Positions 7,075 to 14,393 of a stretch of DNA of 64,000 nucleotides are shown piece by piece (within the stretch, counting starts at the first letter, position 1; each line of letters starts with the position of its first letter). The position numbers were made by a program, and so were the translations under genes. The stretch comes from CAZPNX01 sp964588285 (lineage in GTDB: Bacteria > Edwardsbacteria > AC1 > EtOH8). The stretch lies in the NCBI GenBank assembly GCA_964588285.1, contig CAZPNX010000003.1, positions 62,001 to 126,000 on the forward strand. The letters run 5' to 3'. The notes beneath the pieces were generated by a model. That model did no database searches and had not been told where the DNA came from. It worked only from the letters and a program-made list of their open reading frames with translations.

Positions 7075-8991
7075 ATGAAAAAGGCGATCATGTCAGTCTG
7101 TGTCCTGGCGACGGCTGTTGTAATAGCAGCGGCGGTCCAGAGGATGGTAGTATGCGAAGAATATACTAGCACCACTTGCCCGCCCTGCGCCACTGCTGGG
7201 CCGGCCTTGACGGAGTTGGCTATTAAATATGGTAATAGTATGGCGTTAGTCCGTTATCACATGAATTGGCCCTCGCCCGGCAACGATCCATATTACGCCG
7301 CCAACTCAACGGAGAATACGGCAAGGCGTACATTCTACAATATCAACGCAGTTCCGCATATGGTAATAGATGGCGATACTTTACTATATTCTCAGGCACA
7401 TAGCTACACCACTTGGGATGGGTTAATCTCGACGCGTTTGGGGGTTAGCTCGCCGATAGAGCTAAATTTTGTAACGGAATATGATACGACGGTCAGGACG
7501 GGTACAGTTACCTGGACCGCCATAGCAAAAGAGGCTATAAGCCAAACAAATTTAAAGCTAAGGATGGCCATAACTGAATCGGATTTATGGTATGCAGGGA
7601 CCAACGGAGATCCCGTTCATCATGAGGTAATGAGAGACATGGTGGCCGATGCAAATGGCGACACGCTTACCTTAGTAAATGCCGGGGACAGTATCACTAG
7701 AATCAAGTCTTTCTCTATAAATCCCGCTTGGGATGCAAAGAATTGCCAAATCATTCTTTGGATACAAACCGATACCTGGTCAGGCAGGACAAAGCAAATG
7801 TTGCAAGGTGCGAAAGAGTGGTTTGGCTCCCGTCTGGAGCAAAAAGGCTATACCTTGTCTCAAAACAAGGGGTTAAAAGACTTTTACATCGTTGAACCAG
7901 GGACATCCTTCACGCTTTCTGTTAGATTGAGAAACGAAGCAGGACCTGGGATAGATGCTAGCTGCCATCTATCCACCACTAACCCTTATGTTACAATAAC
8001 AAACGGAATTTTCAATATCGGGTCCATGGGCGTCGGAGATTCAGTAAATAACAATGCCGATCCCTTCGCTTTTTCAATTGATCCGGCTACCCCAAATGGG
8101 AGTATTGCCGATATGGTGATAACCAAACATATAACAAATCCATTGTTCGGATTCACAACCATTAAATACGATACCGTGAGGCTCATTATCGGTACGACGA
8201 CCACTAACATCTTCTTTGATGATTTCGAAAACGGGTTAGGGAACTGGACAAGAGGCGGTACCGGTGGTACGGTAAACTGGGACACAACCAGTCTGCAGTC
8301 ATATAGCCCGACCTACTGTATAACAGATAGTCGCTCCGGTAACTACACTAATAATATTAGTCGATATGCACAACTGACCAACGGCATTGATATGACACCC
8401 TACAATGCAGCATTGCTTAGCTGGTGGGAGAGGTATTCTACTGAAGACGGCTACGATTTCTGCCGTCCTGAATATTCATTAGACGGAACGAACTGGTATG
8501 CGCTTACACCCATTTATTCTGGGACAAAAACAACCTGGACACAGAAGATAGCGGATATCTCAGATTATTGTGCAGCAGGTTCTATGTTTCGCATGAGGTT
8601 TAGGTTAACCAGCGACGGTTCGGTGGTGGGCGATGGATGGTACGTAGACGATGTATCGGTAGACGTGTTCTTAAATACAGGTGTGTCCGGTGGTCCCGTT
8701 GGCACGCCAGTCACGAAAAATTACCTTGCCTCGGCAAGGCCAAACCCGACATTCGGTCCGGCGAGAATTATCTATCAGCTGGCGGCCCCGGGCGCGGTGT
8801 CACTCAGCGTTTACAACGTGGCTGGCCGGTTGGTGCGGACATTGGAGAACAGCGTTAAAAAGGCAGGTTCGCACACTGTCACCTGGGATGGAAGGGACTC
8901 CGGCGGCAACCGGGTGGCCAACGGCGTCTACCTTTACCGCCTGACCGCCAGCAACTACACCGCCACTCGGAAGCTGACCATAGTCAGGTAA
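7075..8991 (+). CDS. Secreted Omp28-like thioredoxin protein with C-terminal sorting domain, compositionally chimeric
   Basis: 638 residues. Signal peptide, then a thioredoxin-like domain with C35-P-P-C38 and the Omp28-type run NINAVPHMVIDGD. A long central region follows, then a jelly-roll-like segment near residues 380-540 (FFDDFENGLGNW, GWYVDDVSV), and the final 85 residues are a sorting domain (ARPNPTFGPARI, VYNVAGRLVRTL, GVYLYRL). The body, up to about base 8700, is rich in A/T-ending codons, whereas the sorting domain returns to the GC-rich usage of the neighbours. GGAGAAG just upstream gives a ribosome site. It lies 13 bp after the previous Omp28-like gene and is probably co-transcribed. 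Confidence 0.75.
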   Translation: MKKAIMSVCVLATAVVIAAAVQRMVVCEEYTSTTCPPCATAGPALTELAIKYGNSMALVRYHMNWPSPGNDPYYAANSTENTARRTFYNINAVPHMVIDGDTLLYSQAHSYTTWDGLISTRLGVSSPIELNFVTEYDTTVRTGTVTWTAIAKEAISQTNLKLRMAITESDLWYAGTNGDPVHHEVMRDMVADANGDTLTLVNAGDSITRIKSFSINPAWDAKNCQIILWIQTDTWSGRTKQMLQGAKEWFGSRLEQKGYTLSQNKGLKDFYIVEPGTSFTLSVRLRNEAGPGIDASCHLSTTNPYVTITNGIFNIGSMGVGDSVNNNADPFAFSIDPATPNGSIADMVITKHITNPLFGFTTIKYDTVRLIIGTTTTNIFFDDFENGLGNWTRGGTGGTVNWDTTSLQSYSPTYCITDSRSGNYTNNISRYAQLTNGIDMTPYNAALLSWWERYSTEDGYDFCRPEYSLDGTNWYALTPIYSGTKTTWTQKIADISDYCAAGSMFRMRFRLTSDGSVVGDGWYVDDVSVDVFLNTGVSGGPVGTPVTKNYLASARPNPTFGPARIIYQLAAPGAVSLSVYNVAGRLVRTLENSVKKAGSHTVTWDGRDSGGNRVANGVYLYRLTASNYTATRKLTIVR

Positions 8992-9061
8992 AGAGAGTTA
9001 ACTCGAAGGGTGGGGCGCCGGGCCCTAGGGTACGGCGCCCCGGCATCAATCGGAGAGCCAT

Positions 9062-9595
9062 ATGAGATCTTTCCTCCAAGCGGTCTTGTTATTTGTTTTG
9101 GCGGCGGCCACAGCCATGGGACAGGGGTTGAACGCCAGGCTCAAGGACATGGAAGGGAAAAGGGTCGAGATCTCCGACCTCTACCGTGCCAGGCCCCTGG
9201 TCGTCAGCTTCTGGGCCACCTGGTGCAAGCCCTGCTGCCTCGAGCTCAGGCATTTCCAGAAGCTCTATGAGACCTACGCCGACAGCGGCGTCGGCTTCCT
9301 GGGCGTCAGCATCAACGAGGCCAAGGACCAAAGCAAGGTCAGGGCATTCCTGGCGGGCAACCGTTACGGATTCCCGACCCTTCTTGACCCGGAACAGCAG
9401 GCCATGCGCAAGTTCGGGCTCAAGGACGTTCCCGGCTCTTTCATCCTGGACACGAACGGCAGGGTCGTCTGGAGCCATTTCGGCTTCAAGGAGGGCGACG
9501 AGGCGCTGCTGGCTGAGGAAATAAAGAAACAGATAAAACGGGCTGGGCCGGACAGCGCCCGTGCCGAGCCCAGCGGGGAGGGACAGGCCGAATGA
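9062..9595 (+). CDS. TlpA/ResA-like periplasmic thioredoxin
   Basis: 177 residues. A signal peptide (MRSFLQAVLLFVLAAATAMG) is followed by an AhpC/TSA-Redoxin fold with FWATWCKPC (C55, C58), GVSINEAKDQSKV, the segment YGFPTLLDPEQQ and the cis-proline part KDVPGSFILDTNGRV. These are the hallmarks of TlpA-type thiol-disulfide oxidoreductases, which reduce disulfides in exported proteins such as apocytochromes. The ribosome site GGAGAG lies at 9052-9057. The stop overlaps the next start (ATGA), so the two are translated together. Confidence 0.88.
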   Translation: MRSFLQAVLLFVLAAATAMGQGLNARLKDMEGKRVEISDLYRARPLVVSFWATWCKPCCLELRHFQKLYETYADSGVGFLGVSINEAKDQSKVRAFLAGNRYGFPTLLDPEQQAMRKFGLKDVPGSFILDTNGRVVWSHFGFKEGDEALLAEEIKKQIKRAGPDSARAEPSGEGQAE

Positions 9596-10764
9596 TTGGA
9601 AGATCACGATCGTCCAATGCAAAAGCGAAGATAGCAAATGGACCTTTTCTGATCTCTGCTCTCTGCCTTCTTGTTCTGGCTGCCTGCGGCAAGAGGCTGC
9701 CGGTGGCGGCCTCCGGGGACATCGAGGGGGGGGTGCCGAGAAGGGCCGCCATCGAGATGTTCACCGCCACATGGTGCACCAACTGCCCGGCCGCCGACCA
9801 GGCGGCCGAGGAGCTGGCCGCCGAGCTGGGTGAATCATTAACGCTGATAGAATACCACCCCAGCTTCGGGTCGGCCACGGCAGACCCTTTCGGTACGGTT
9901 CAGACCGACCAGCGATTCTCCTATTATGGAGTGTCGGCCCCACCGGTGTTCATCTGCGACGGGGTGGCCAAGGTTTCCGGGGCGTTGCCCAACCTGCTTG
10001 CCGAGTACCGCTCGGCGGCCGCGGGGCGTCTGGCCAAAAAAAGTCCGGTCAGCATAAACCTGAGCGGCGGGTTGGGGACGGCCACGGCTTCCTATGACGT
10101 CACCGTCTTGTCCGAGATCGAGGGCAGTCTGGACGGCCTGAGGCTCTTGCTGGTGCTGGTGGAGGACTCCATCAGCTATGCCGCGCCTAACGGGGTGAGC
10201 CTGCACCGACAGGTTGTCCGGAGGCTGGCCCCCGACCATCCCGGAGAAGCCTTCTCGCTGGCGTCAGGGGCCCAGCATGCCAGGAACGGGTCGATCGCCC
10301 TGGAGACGTCATGGGTCCGCGAGAGGTTGGGCCTGGCGGCCCTGGTGCAGGACGAGGCCACCGGGGAGGTTTTGCAGTCGGCGCAAACAAAGCTTTTTCA
10401 GGCCCAATATAGTCTGATTGTTGCTGCTGTGGACACGATTCTTGACGGACAGGCCGGGGTATTCAGTGAGTTCCCCTTTACGCTCCACAACAACGGCAAC
10501 ATCGGAGATTCGGTCATTCTAAACCTGCCTGACTCACTGACCGTGCCTCCCCCTCCAGACACTTTGATCAGAACCTTGTGCGACAGGAATTTATGCTACC
10601 CGCTACCTTATGCGGTCTACCTGGCGCCGGGAGATTCATTGACCGGGTTCAAGGTCGACATCATGCCGCAGACAAGCGGGAGAAGCACGGCCGGGCTGAC
10701 GGTTGTGCCGAAATCATCGCCTTCGAGCGGCATCGTCGCCAGGTTCCATGTGGAGGTGCCGTGA
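9592..10764 (+). CDS. Thioredoxin-fold lipoprotein (Omp28-like)
   Basis: 390 residues. The N-terminus carries a lipobox, LVLAAC with C32, so it is a lipoprotein facing the periplasm or surface. The thioredoxin-like domain has FTATWCTNCPAADQ (C62, C65) and a YYGVSAPPVFICDG cis-proline segment. The rest is beta-rich with an Ig-like end (DTILDGQAGVFSEFPFTLHNNG). It lacks the sorting domain of its two Omp28-like neighbours, the lipid anchor taking its place. It overlaps the TlpA-like gene by 4 nt and the beta-barrel gene by 1 nt, giving a tight operon. Redox partner and substrate are unknown. Confidence 0.75.
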   Translation: MIGRSRSSNAKAKIANGPFLISALCLLVLAACGKRLPVAASGDIEGGVPRRAAIEMFTATWCTNCPAADQAAEELAAELGESLTLIEYHPSFGSATADPFGTVQTDQRFSYYGVSAPPVFICDGVAKVSGALPNLLAEYRSAAAGRLAKKSPVSINLSGGLGTATASYDVTVLSEIEGSLDGLRLLLVLVEDSISYAAPNGVSLHRQVVRRLAPDHPGEAFSLASGAQHARNGSIALETSWVRERLGLAALVQDEATGEVLQSAQTKLFQAQYSLIVAAVDTILDGQAGVFSEFPFTLHNNGNIGDSVILNLPDSLTVPPPPDTLIRTLCDRNLCYPLPYAVYLAPGDSLTGFKVDIMPQTSGRSTAGLTVVPKSSPSSGIVARFHVEVP

Positions 10765-12266
10765 TGAGAAAACTTTTATTCCTCGCAGCCGCCCTGGCCG
10801 CGGGCTCGGCGGCCCTGGCCTGGGACCTATCAGGCGCCAGCCAGTCCAAGCTGTGGTCGGCCCAGCCCGGCAATGCCATGAGCCTGGCGCAAACCTTGGA
10901 CCTGCGGGCCTGGGGGACTTTGAACAACGACCTAGAGATGGAGGCCTTCCTGAGTTACGAGCTGGACCATGAGGCCTGGGAGGACACGGCCAGGTATCTG
11001 GGCATCTCGAAAAAAAGCCTGAAGCTGAACACCAAACTGGGTTCGGCCACCGTCGGGGATTTCCAGGCGGTGCTGGGAAAGGGCCTGGTTCTGAACTGCG
11101 TGGAGGAGCGTCGCACCGGCACCGACCGTGACCTGGAGGGCGCCGACTTCTCGGCCGGCCTGGGCGACCTGCTGGAGCTGAGGCTGCTGGGAGGGTGGCT
11201 CAGGGAGTACGCCGTCAGGGACACGTCCAGGATGGTGGCCGGGGGGCAGGCCGGGATCGGCATACTCAGGGGGTTGCGCATCGGGGCCGTCTATCTTCGC
11301 TCCAACGCCGCCCTGCCTGGCCAGGCCGGGGTGCTGGGCATGCCGGTCGAGGAGATTTTCGGGGGAACGGCCCGGGCGGGATTCGGCCCGCTGGAGGCCT
11401 ACGCCGAGTTCGACGTCCGACACACCTACGGCCGGCTAGTCGACGCCACCGCCGGCTGGACTGAGGCCGATGACATCAAGGGTCAGGCCGGGTTCGCCTC
11501 CGTCTCGCTGGCCCTGCCCGGACTGGGCCTGGCGCTGGAGGCCAAGGACTACCGGGATTTCAACGCCGGGTTCAACACTCCGCCTCCGGCCAACCGCGAC
11601 GGCGGACTGCTCAATTCAGGGTACGACGAGCAGGGCTTCCAGGTCGAGGCCACCGCCTCGCCGTGGTCCGGGCTGACCGTTATCGCCAACCACTCATGGG
11701 CCCGCTCCCGCCATGAATACCGCTGGGCGTATCTGCCTCAGTTTCCAGGCGACTCGCTGGGGCGATTTAAGTGGCGGGACTACTACCTGGAGGCCAAATG
11801 GCAGGCCGGCCCCGGACTGAGCCTGGGGGCCGAGGCCCGGGCGCGTCTGGAGCGAAACCTGCAGCCGGACATCAAGCTGCGCTACTTCAGGGGCGGGTCG
11901 GCCGAGGCCACCGTCACCTACGGCCAGGGACGTTCAGCCACGCTGGGGCTGGGAGCCGACCAGTTCCTCAACCATTACATCGACCGGGACCTGGAGTTCT
12001 ACAGCCTGACCGCACAAGCCAAGTGGTCGCCCCTGGGCCTGGCTTCGATCTACGGCGAGGCCGAATTATGCACCAAGAGGGTGCCGGAATACGACGACCA
12101 GAAGAGGTGGGGGGAGGCCGGGATCGACCTGGCCTGGGGGCAGGACAGGTACCATCTGAAGCTCTCGGCCGGCCAGACCAAGGGCGGCTTGGTCTGCTCC
12201 GGCGGCTTCTGCCGCTACGAGCCTTCGTTCCGGGGGCTCAAGGCCTCGTGGGAATGGAAATTCTGA
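10764..12266 (+). CDS. Outer-membrane beta-barrel protein (DUF6029-like)
   Basis: 500 residues from ATG 10764 (TGATG overlap with the lipoprotein gene). Signal peptide MRKLLFLAAALAAGSAALAW is followed by alternating amphipathic strands throughout and a C-terminal aromatic residue (SWEWKF), as outer-membrane barrels have. The segment KDYRDFNAGFNTPPPANRDG recalls DUF6029-type barrels that accompany Omp28 genes in Bacteroidota; I make that match from memory and only tentatively. It should sit in the outer membrane, perhaps as exporter, porin or docking partner for the thioredoxin-like proteins encoded just upstream. A longer reading of the frame from 10578 lies inside the previous gene and lacks the signal peptide at its start. 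Confidence 0.7.
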   Translation: MRKLLFLAAALAAGSAALAWDLSGASQSKLWSAQPGNAMSLAQTLDLRAWGTLNNDLEMEAFLSYELDHEAWEDTARYLGISKKSLKLNTKLGSATVGDFQAVLGKGLVLNCVEERRTGTDRDLEGADFSAGLGDLLELRLLGGWLREYAVRDTSRMVAGGQAGIGILRGLRIGAVYLRSNAALPGQAGVLGMPVEEIFGGTARAGFGPLEAYAEFDVRHTYGRLVDATAGWTEADDIKGQAGFASVSLALPGLGLALEAKDYRDFNAGFNTPPPANRDGGLLNSGYDEQGFQVEATASPWSGLTVIANHSWARSRHEYRWAYLPQFPGDSLGRFKWRDYYLEAKWQAGPGLSLGAEARARLERNLQPDIKLRYFRGGSAEATVTYGQGRSATLGLGADQFLNHYIDRDLEFYSLTAQAKWSPLGLASIYGEAELCTKRVPEYDDQKRWGEAGIDLAWGQDRYHLKLSAGQTKGGLVCSGGFCRYEPSFRGLKASWEWKF

Positions 12267-12308
12267 TAACGTTGGGCGACGCTGTGGGGGCATGAGAGGA
12301 AGAGAAAG

Positions 12309-12824
12309 ATGGATGAAGCAGGAACAAGGCCGGTCAACCTGAGCCGCAGGCTTCGCTCACGGTTCACGTTTTTCGGCATCCTGGTCTCGGTGGCCGCGGG
12401 ACTGCTGATAAGTTTGCTGCTGGCCGGCTGCTCCAAGAGCCCGGTGGAGGCCCCGGCGACCACGGTCATCACCGGGACTGCCAGCCGGACCATCTCGGCA
12501 TCCAACGGCTGGCGGTCCGATTACACCTTCAGTTCTGGGGGATACAATTACGGCAAGATAAGCATCGTATCTCCGGACCAACAAAATTGCTTCATCGAGG
12601 CCAACGGCATCGTCCAGGGCAGCGGCACCACGGCCCCGGCCGACGGTTACAATACCTTGGCCCAGGCGGTCCTGGGGCAAAGCTATTTCGTCAAGACCGA
12701 CGCCGTGCCACATTACGGTCGAATATCGGTCATCGGGCTCAACCAGAAAGGCAAGTACACCTCGATCACGCTCTCCTTCGACTGGGTGGTGCAGACCGAG
12801 GGCTGCAACCGCATCCTGCAGTAG
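12309..12824 (+). CDS. Small lipoprotein of unknown function
   Basis: 171 residues. A basic N-terminus, a hydrophobic stretch and the lipobox LLLAGC (C41) mark it as a lipoprotein. The mature part of 130 residues is beta-rich, with two cysteines (in QQNCFIEANG and TEGCNRILQ) that could form a disulfide. No family is recognised. It is the last gene of the thioredoxin/barrel run, with GAGGAAGAG just upstream of the ATG, and ends before a strong hairpin. It may be a substrate or accessory of the redox proteins upstream. Confidence 0.6.
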   Translation: MDEAGTRPVNLSRRLRSRFTFFGILVSVAAGLLISLLLAGCSKSPVEAPATTVITGTASRTISASNGWRSDYTFSSGGYNYGKISIVSPDQQNCFIEANGIVQGSGTTAPADGYNTLAQAVLGQSYFVKTDAVPHYGRISVIGLNQKGKYTSITLSFDWVVQTEGCNRILQ

Positions 12825-12844
12825 GTTGAAAACTCCGACACCAG

Positions 12845-12873
12845 AAGAGGCGGCCGATTCGGCCGCCTCTTTG
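12845..12873. terminator. Hairpin terminator between convergent genes
   Basis: A perfect 12-bp stem, AAGAGGCGGCCG (12845-12856) with CGGCCGCCTCTT (12860-12871), loop ATT, then TTTGCTTG. It sits between the lipoprotein gene and the convergent MFS gene and may serve both. Confidence 0.8.
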
Positions 12874-12889
12874 CTTGTTGTCGAAAGGC

Positions 12890-14275
12890 TCATTTCCTGC
12901 CCAACCTTTTCACCACCATCACACCGGAACGCAGGCTCTCGCTTAAGGCCTGCGAAGCCTTGTTGCCCAGAAGGTCGAGCAGGGCGCCCACCGAACCGGA
13001 ACGCTCCTCGGGCAGGCGCAGGGCCAGGGGCAAAATGGCCAGCCGCAGCAGGGAGGACAGGGCGAACAGTAGGTGGAAGTTGATCAGCTCCTGGCCCAGA
13101 AAGCGAAGATGGACGCCGTCCAGCCACTTGGCCAAAGCTCCGCCGGCCAGCGAGGCCAGGAAAACGCTGAGCCCGGTGGCTACGTTTTGGACCGCCAGGT
13201 ATGGCTGGCGGTCGTCCTCCGGCGCCGTGATTAAAAGCAGGTTGAAGGTGGCCAGACCGAAGCCGGGCCAGAAGATGCCAGTCAAAAAGGCGTCTATCCA
13301 AATTGGAAGATAGAAATCGGGTCCGGAAAACAGCCAGAACAGGGGAAGAAAGAAGATACCCAGCATGGTGAAAATCAGCACCGGTTTGTTGCCCAACCGG
13401 TCTATAACCCGTCCCCAAAGGGGCTGGGCCAGAAGGTTGACAGAACCGGCGATGATGGAGTAGAGGGCGATCACCCCCAAAGGCATACCTAGGTTCTTGA
13501 TCATGTGGGCCCCGAAGAAAGGCCCGGCCACCGAGGTGGCCAGGGACCAGAGGATGAAGAACATCAAGAGCGGACGGAAACGCCTGTCGTGAAAAGCCGA
13601 GCGGAACATGCGGTGAACGGGCATCGATCGGACAACAGACGGCTGGGGCTCCCACTGCCCGGCCAGAATGACTCCGGAAACCAGGGCGCATAACACCGCC
13701 AGGCCGAAGATAAGGGCGAAGCCCGTTTCCTGGCGTCCTCCGGCCTTAAACCAGTCGAAAGCCTTTCCCGAGGCGAAGGTGACGGCCATGGAGACCGCGC
13801 CCAGGATGGTGTTGCGTTTCCCGAAATACCGTCCGCGTTTTTCCAAAGGCACCAGGTCTGTCATCCAGGAGAGCCAGCCGTTGTTGGCGGCGTTGATCAG
13901 GAGATTGGATAGGAGGATGACGAGGAAGAAAGCCGGAAGCCGCCAGCCGGGCAGAACCGGCAGGAAAGGCAGAAGGCACAGCAACGACCAAAGGGCGCGT
14001 CCGGCCACGGCCGCGGCCACCACCAAGATCTTGCGGCTGCCGGCCAGCGATACGCCCCAGGATCCAGCCACCGCTCCCAGGGTGCCGGCCGCCCCCACCG
14101 CCGACAGCAAGCCCAGATGGAAGTCATTGGCCCCCAGCATCAGGGCGTAGGCGGTCACCAGGGAGCTTAAGGAAACGGCGATATGAACCGAGGCGAATGA
14201 TCCCTCGATAATAGATATCCGCTGGCTGCGGGCCGGTTCCCCGGACGGAAATTCGGTCTTTGCTTTTAGGGCCAT
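12890..14275 (-). CDS. Major facilitator superfamily transporter
   Basis: 461 residues from ATG 14275. About 12 hydrophobic segments; the MFS-type loop WMTDLVPLEKRGRYFGKRN lies after the first half's helices, and LLAQPLWGRVIDRLGNKPVL is the equivalent in the second half. It is an inner-membrane carrier of unknown substrate, close to uncharacterised MFS proteins seen in many uncultured lineages. A start at 14395 would overlap the divergent hypF start and add 40 non-hydrophobic residues, so I prefer 14275. Divergent to hypF, convergent with the small lipoprotein gene. Confidence 0.85.
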   Translation of the reverse strand: MALKAKTEFPSGEPARSQRISIIEGSFASVHIAVSLSSLVTAYALMLGANDFHLGLLSAVGAAGTLGAVAGSWGVSLAGSRKILVVAAAVAGRALWSLLCLLPFLPVLPGWRLPAFFLVILLSNLLINAANNGWLSWMTDLVPLEKRGRYFGKRNTILGAVSMAVTFASGKAFDWFKAGGRQETGFALIFGLAVLCALVSGVILAGQWEPQPSVVRSMPVHRMFRSAFHDRRFRPLLMFFILWSLATSVAGPFFGAHMIKNLGMPLGVIALYSIIAGSVNLLAQPLWGRVIDRLGNKPVLIFTMLGIFFLPLFWLFSGPDFYLPIWIDAFLTGIFWPGFGLATFNLLLITAPEDDRQPYLAVQNVATGLSVFLASLAGGALAKWLDGVHLRFLGQELINFHLLFALSSLLRLAILPLALRLPEERSGSVGALLDLLGNKASQALSESLRSGVMVVKRLGRK

Positions 14276-14332
14276 AACGTGGCAGAGGATACCATAAAGA
14301 GGGCGGCCTTTCAAGGGGTGGGAAGCGGCTTC

Positions 14333-14361
14333 TTGATATTTTGTGCCGATAGGCGTATAAT
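14333..14361 (+). promoter_or_regulatory. Sigma-70 promoter of the hyp operon
   Basis: TTGATA (14333-14338), 17-bp spacer, TATAAT (14356-14361). It predicts a start near 14368 and a 26-nt leader to the hypF ATG. Confidence 0.8.
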
Positions 14362-14393
14362 TAATAACATCCGCCGGCAGGCGGTTTTTCAAC

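Noticed and set aside
10578..10763. Upstream extension of the beta-barrel gene
   Set aside because: It overlaps the lipoprotein gene in another frame, and the signal peptide starts at 10764.
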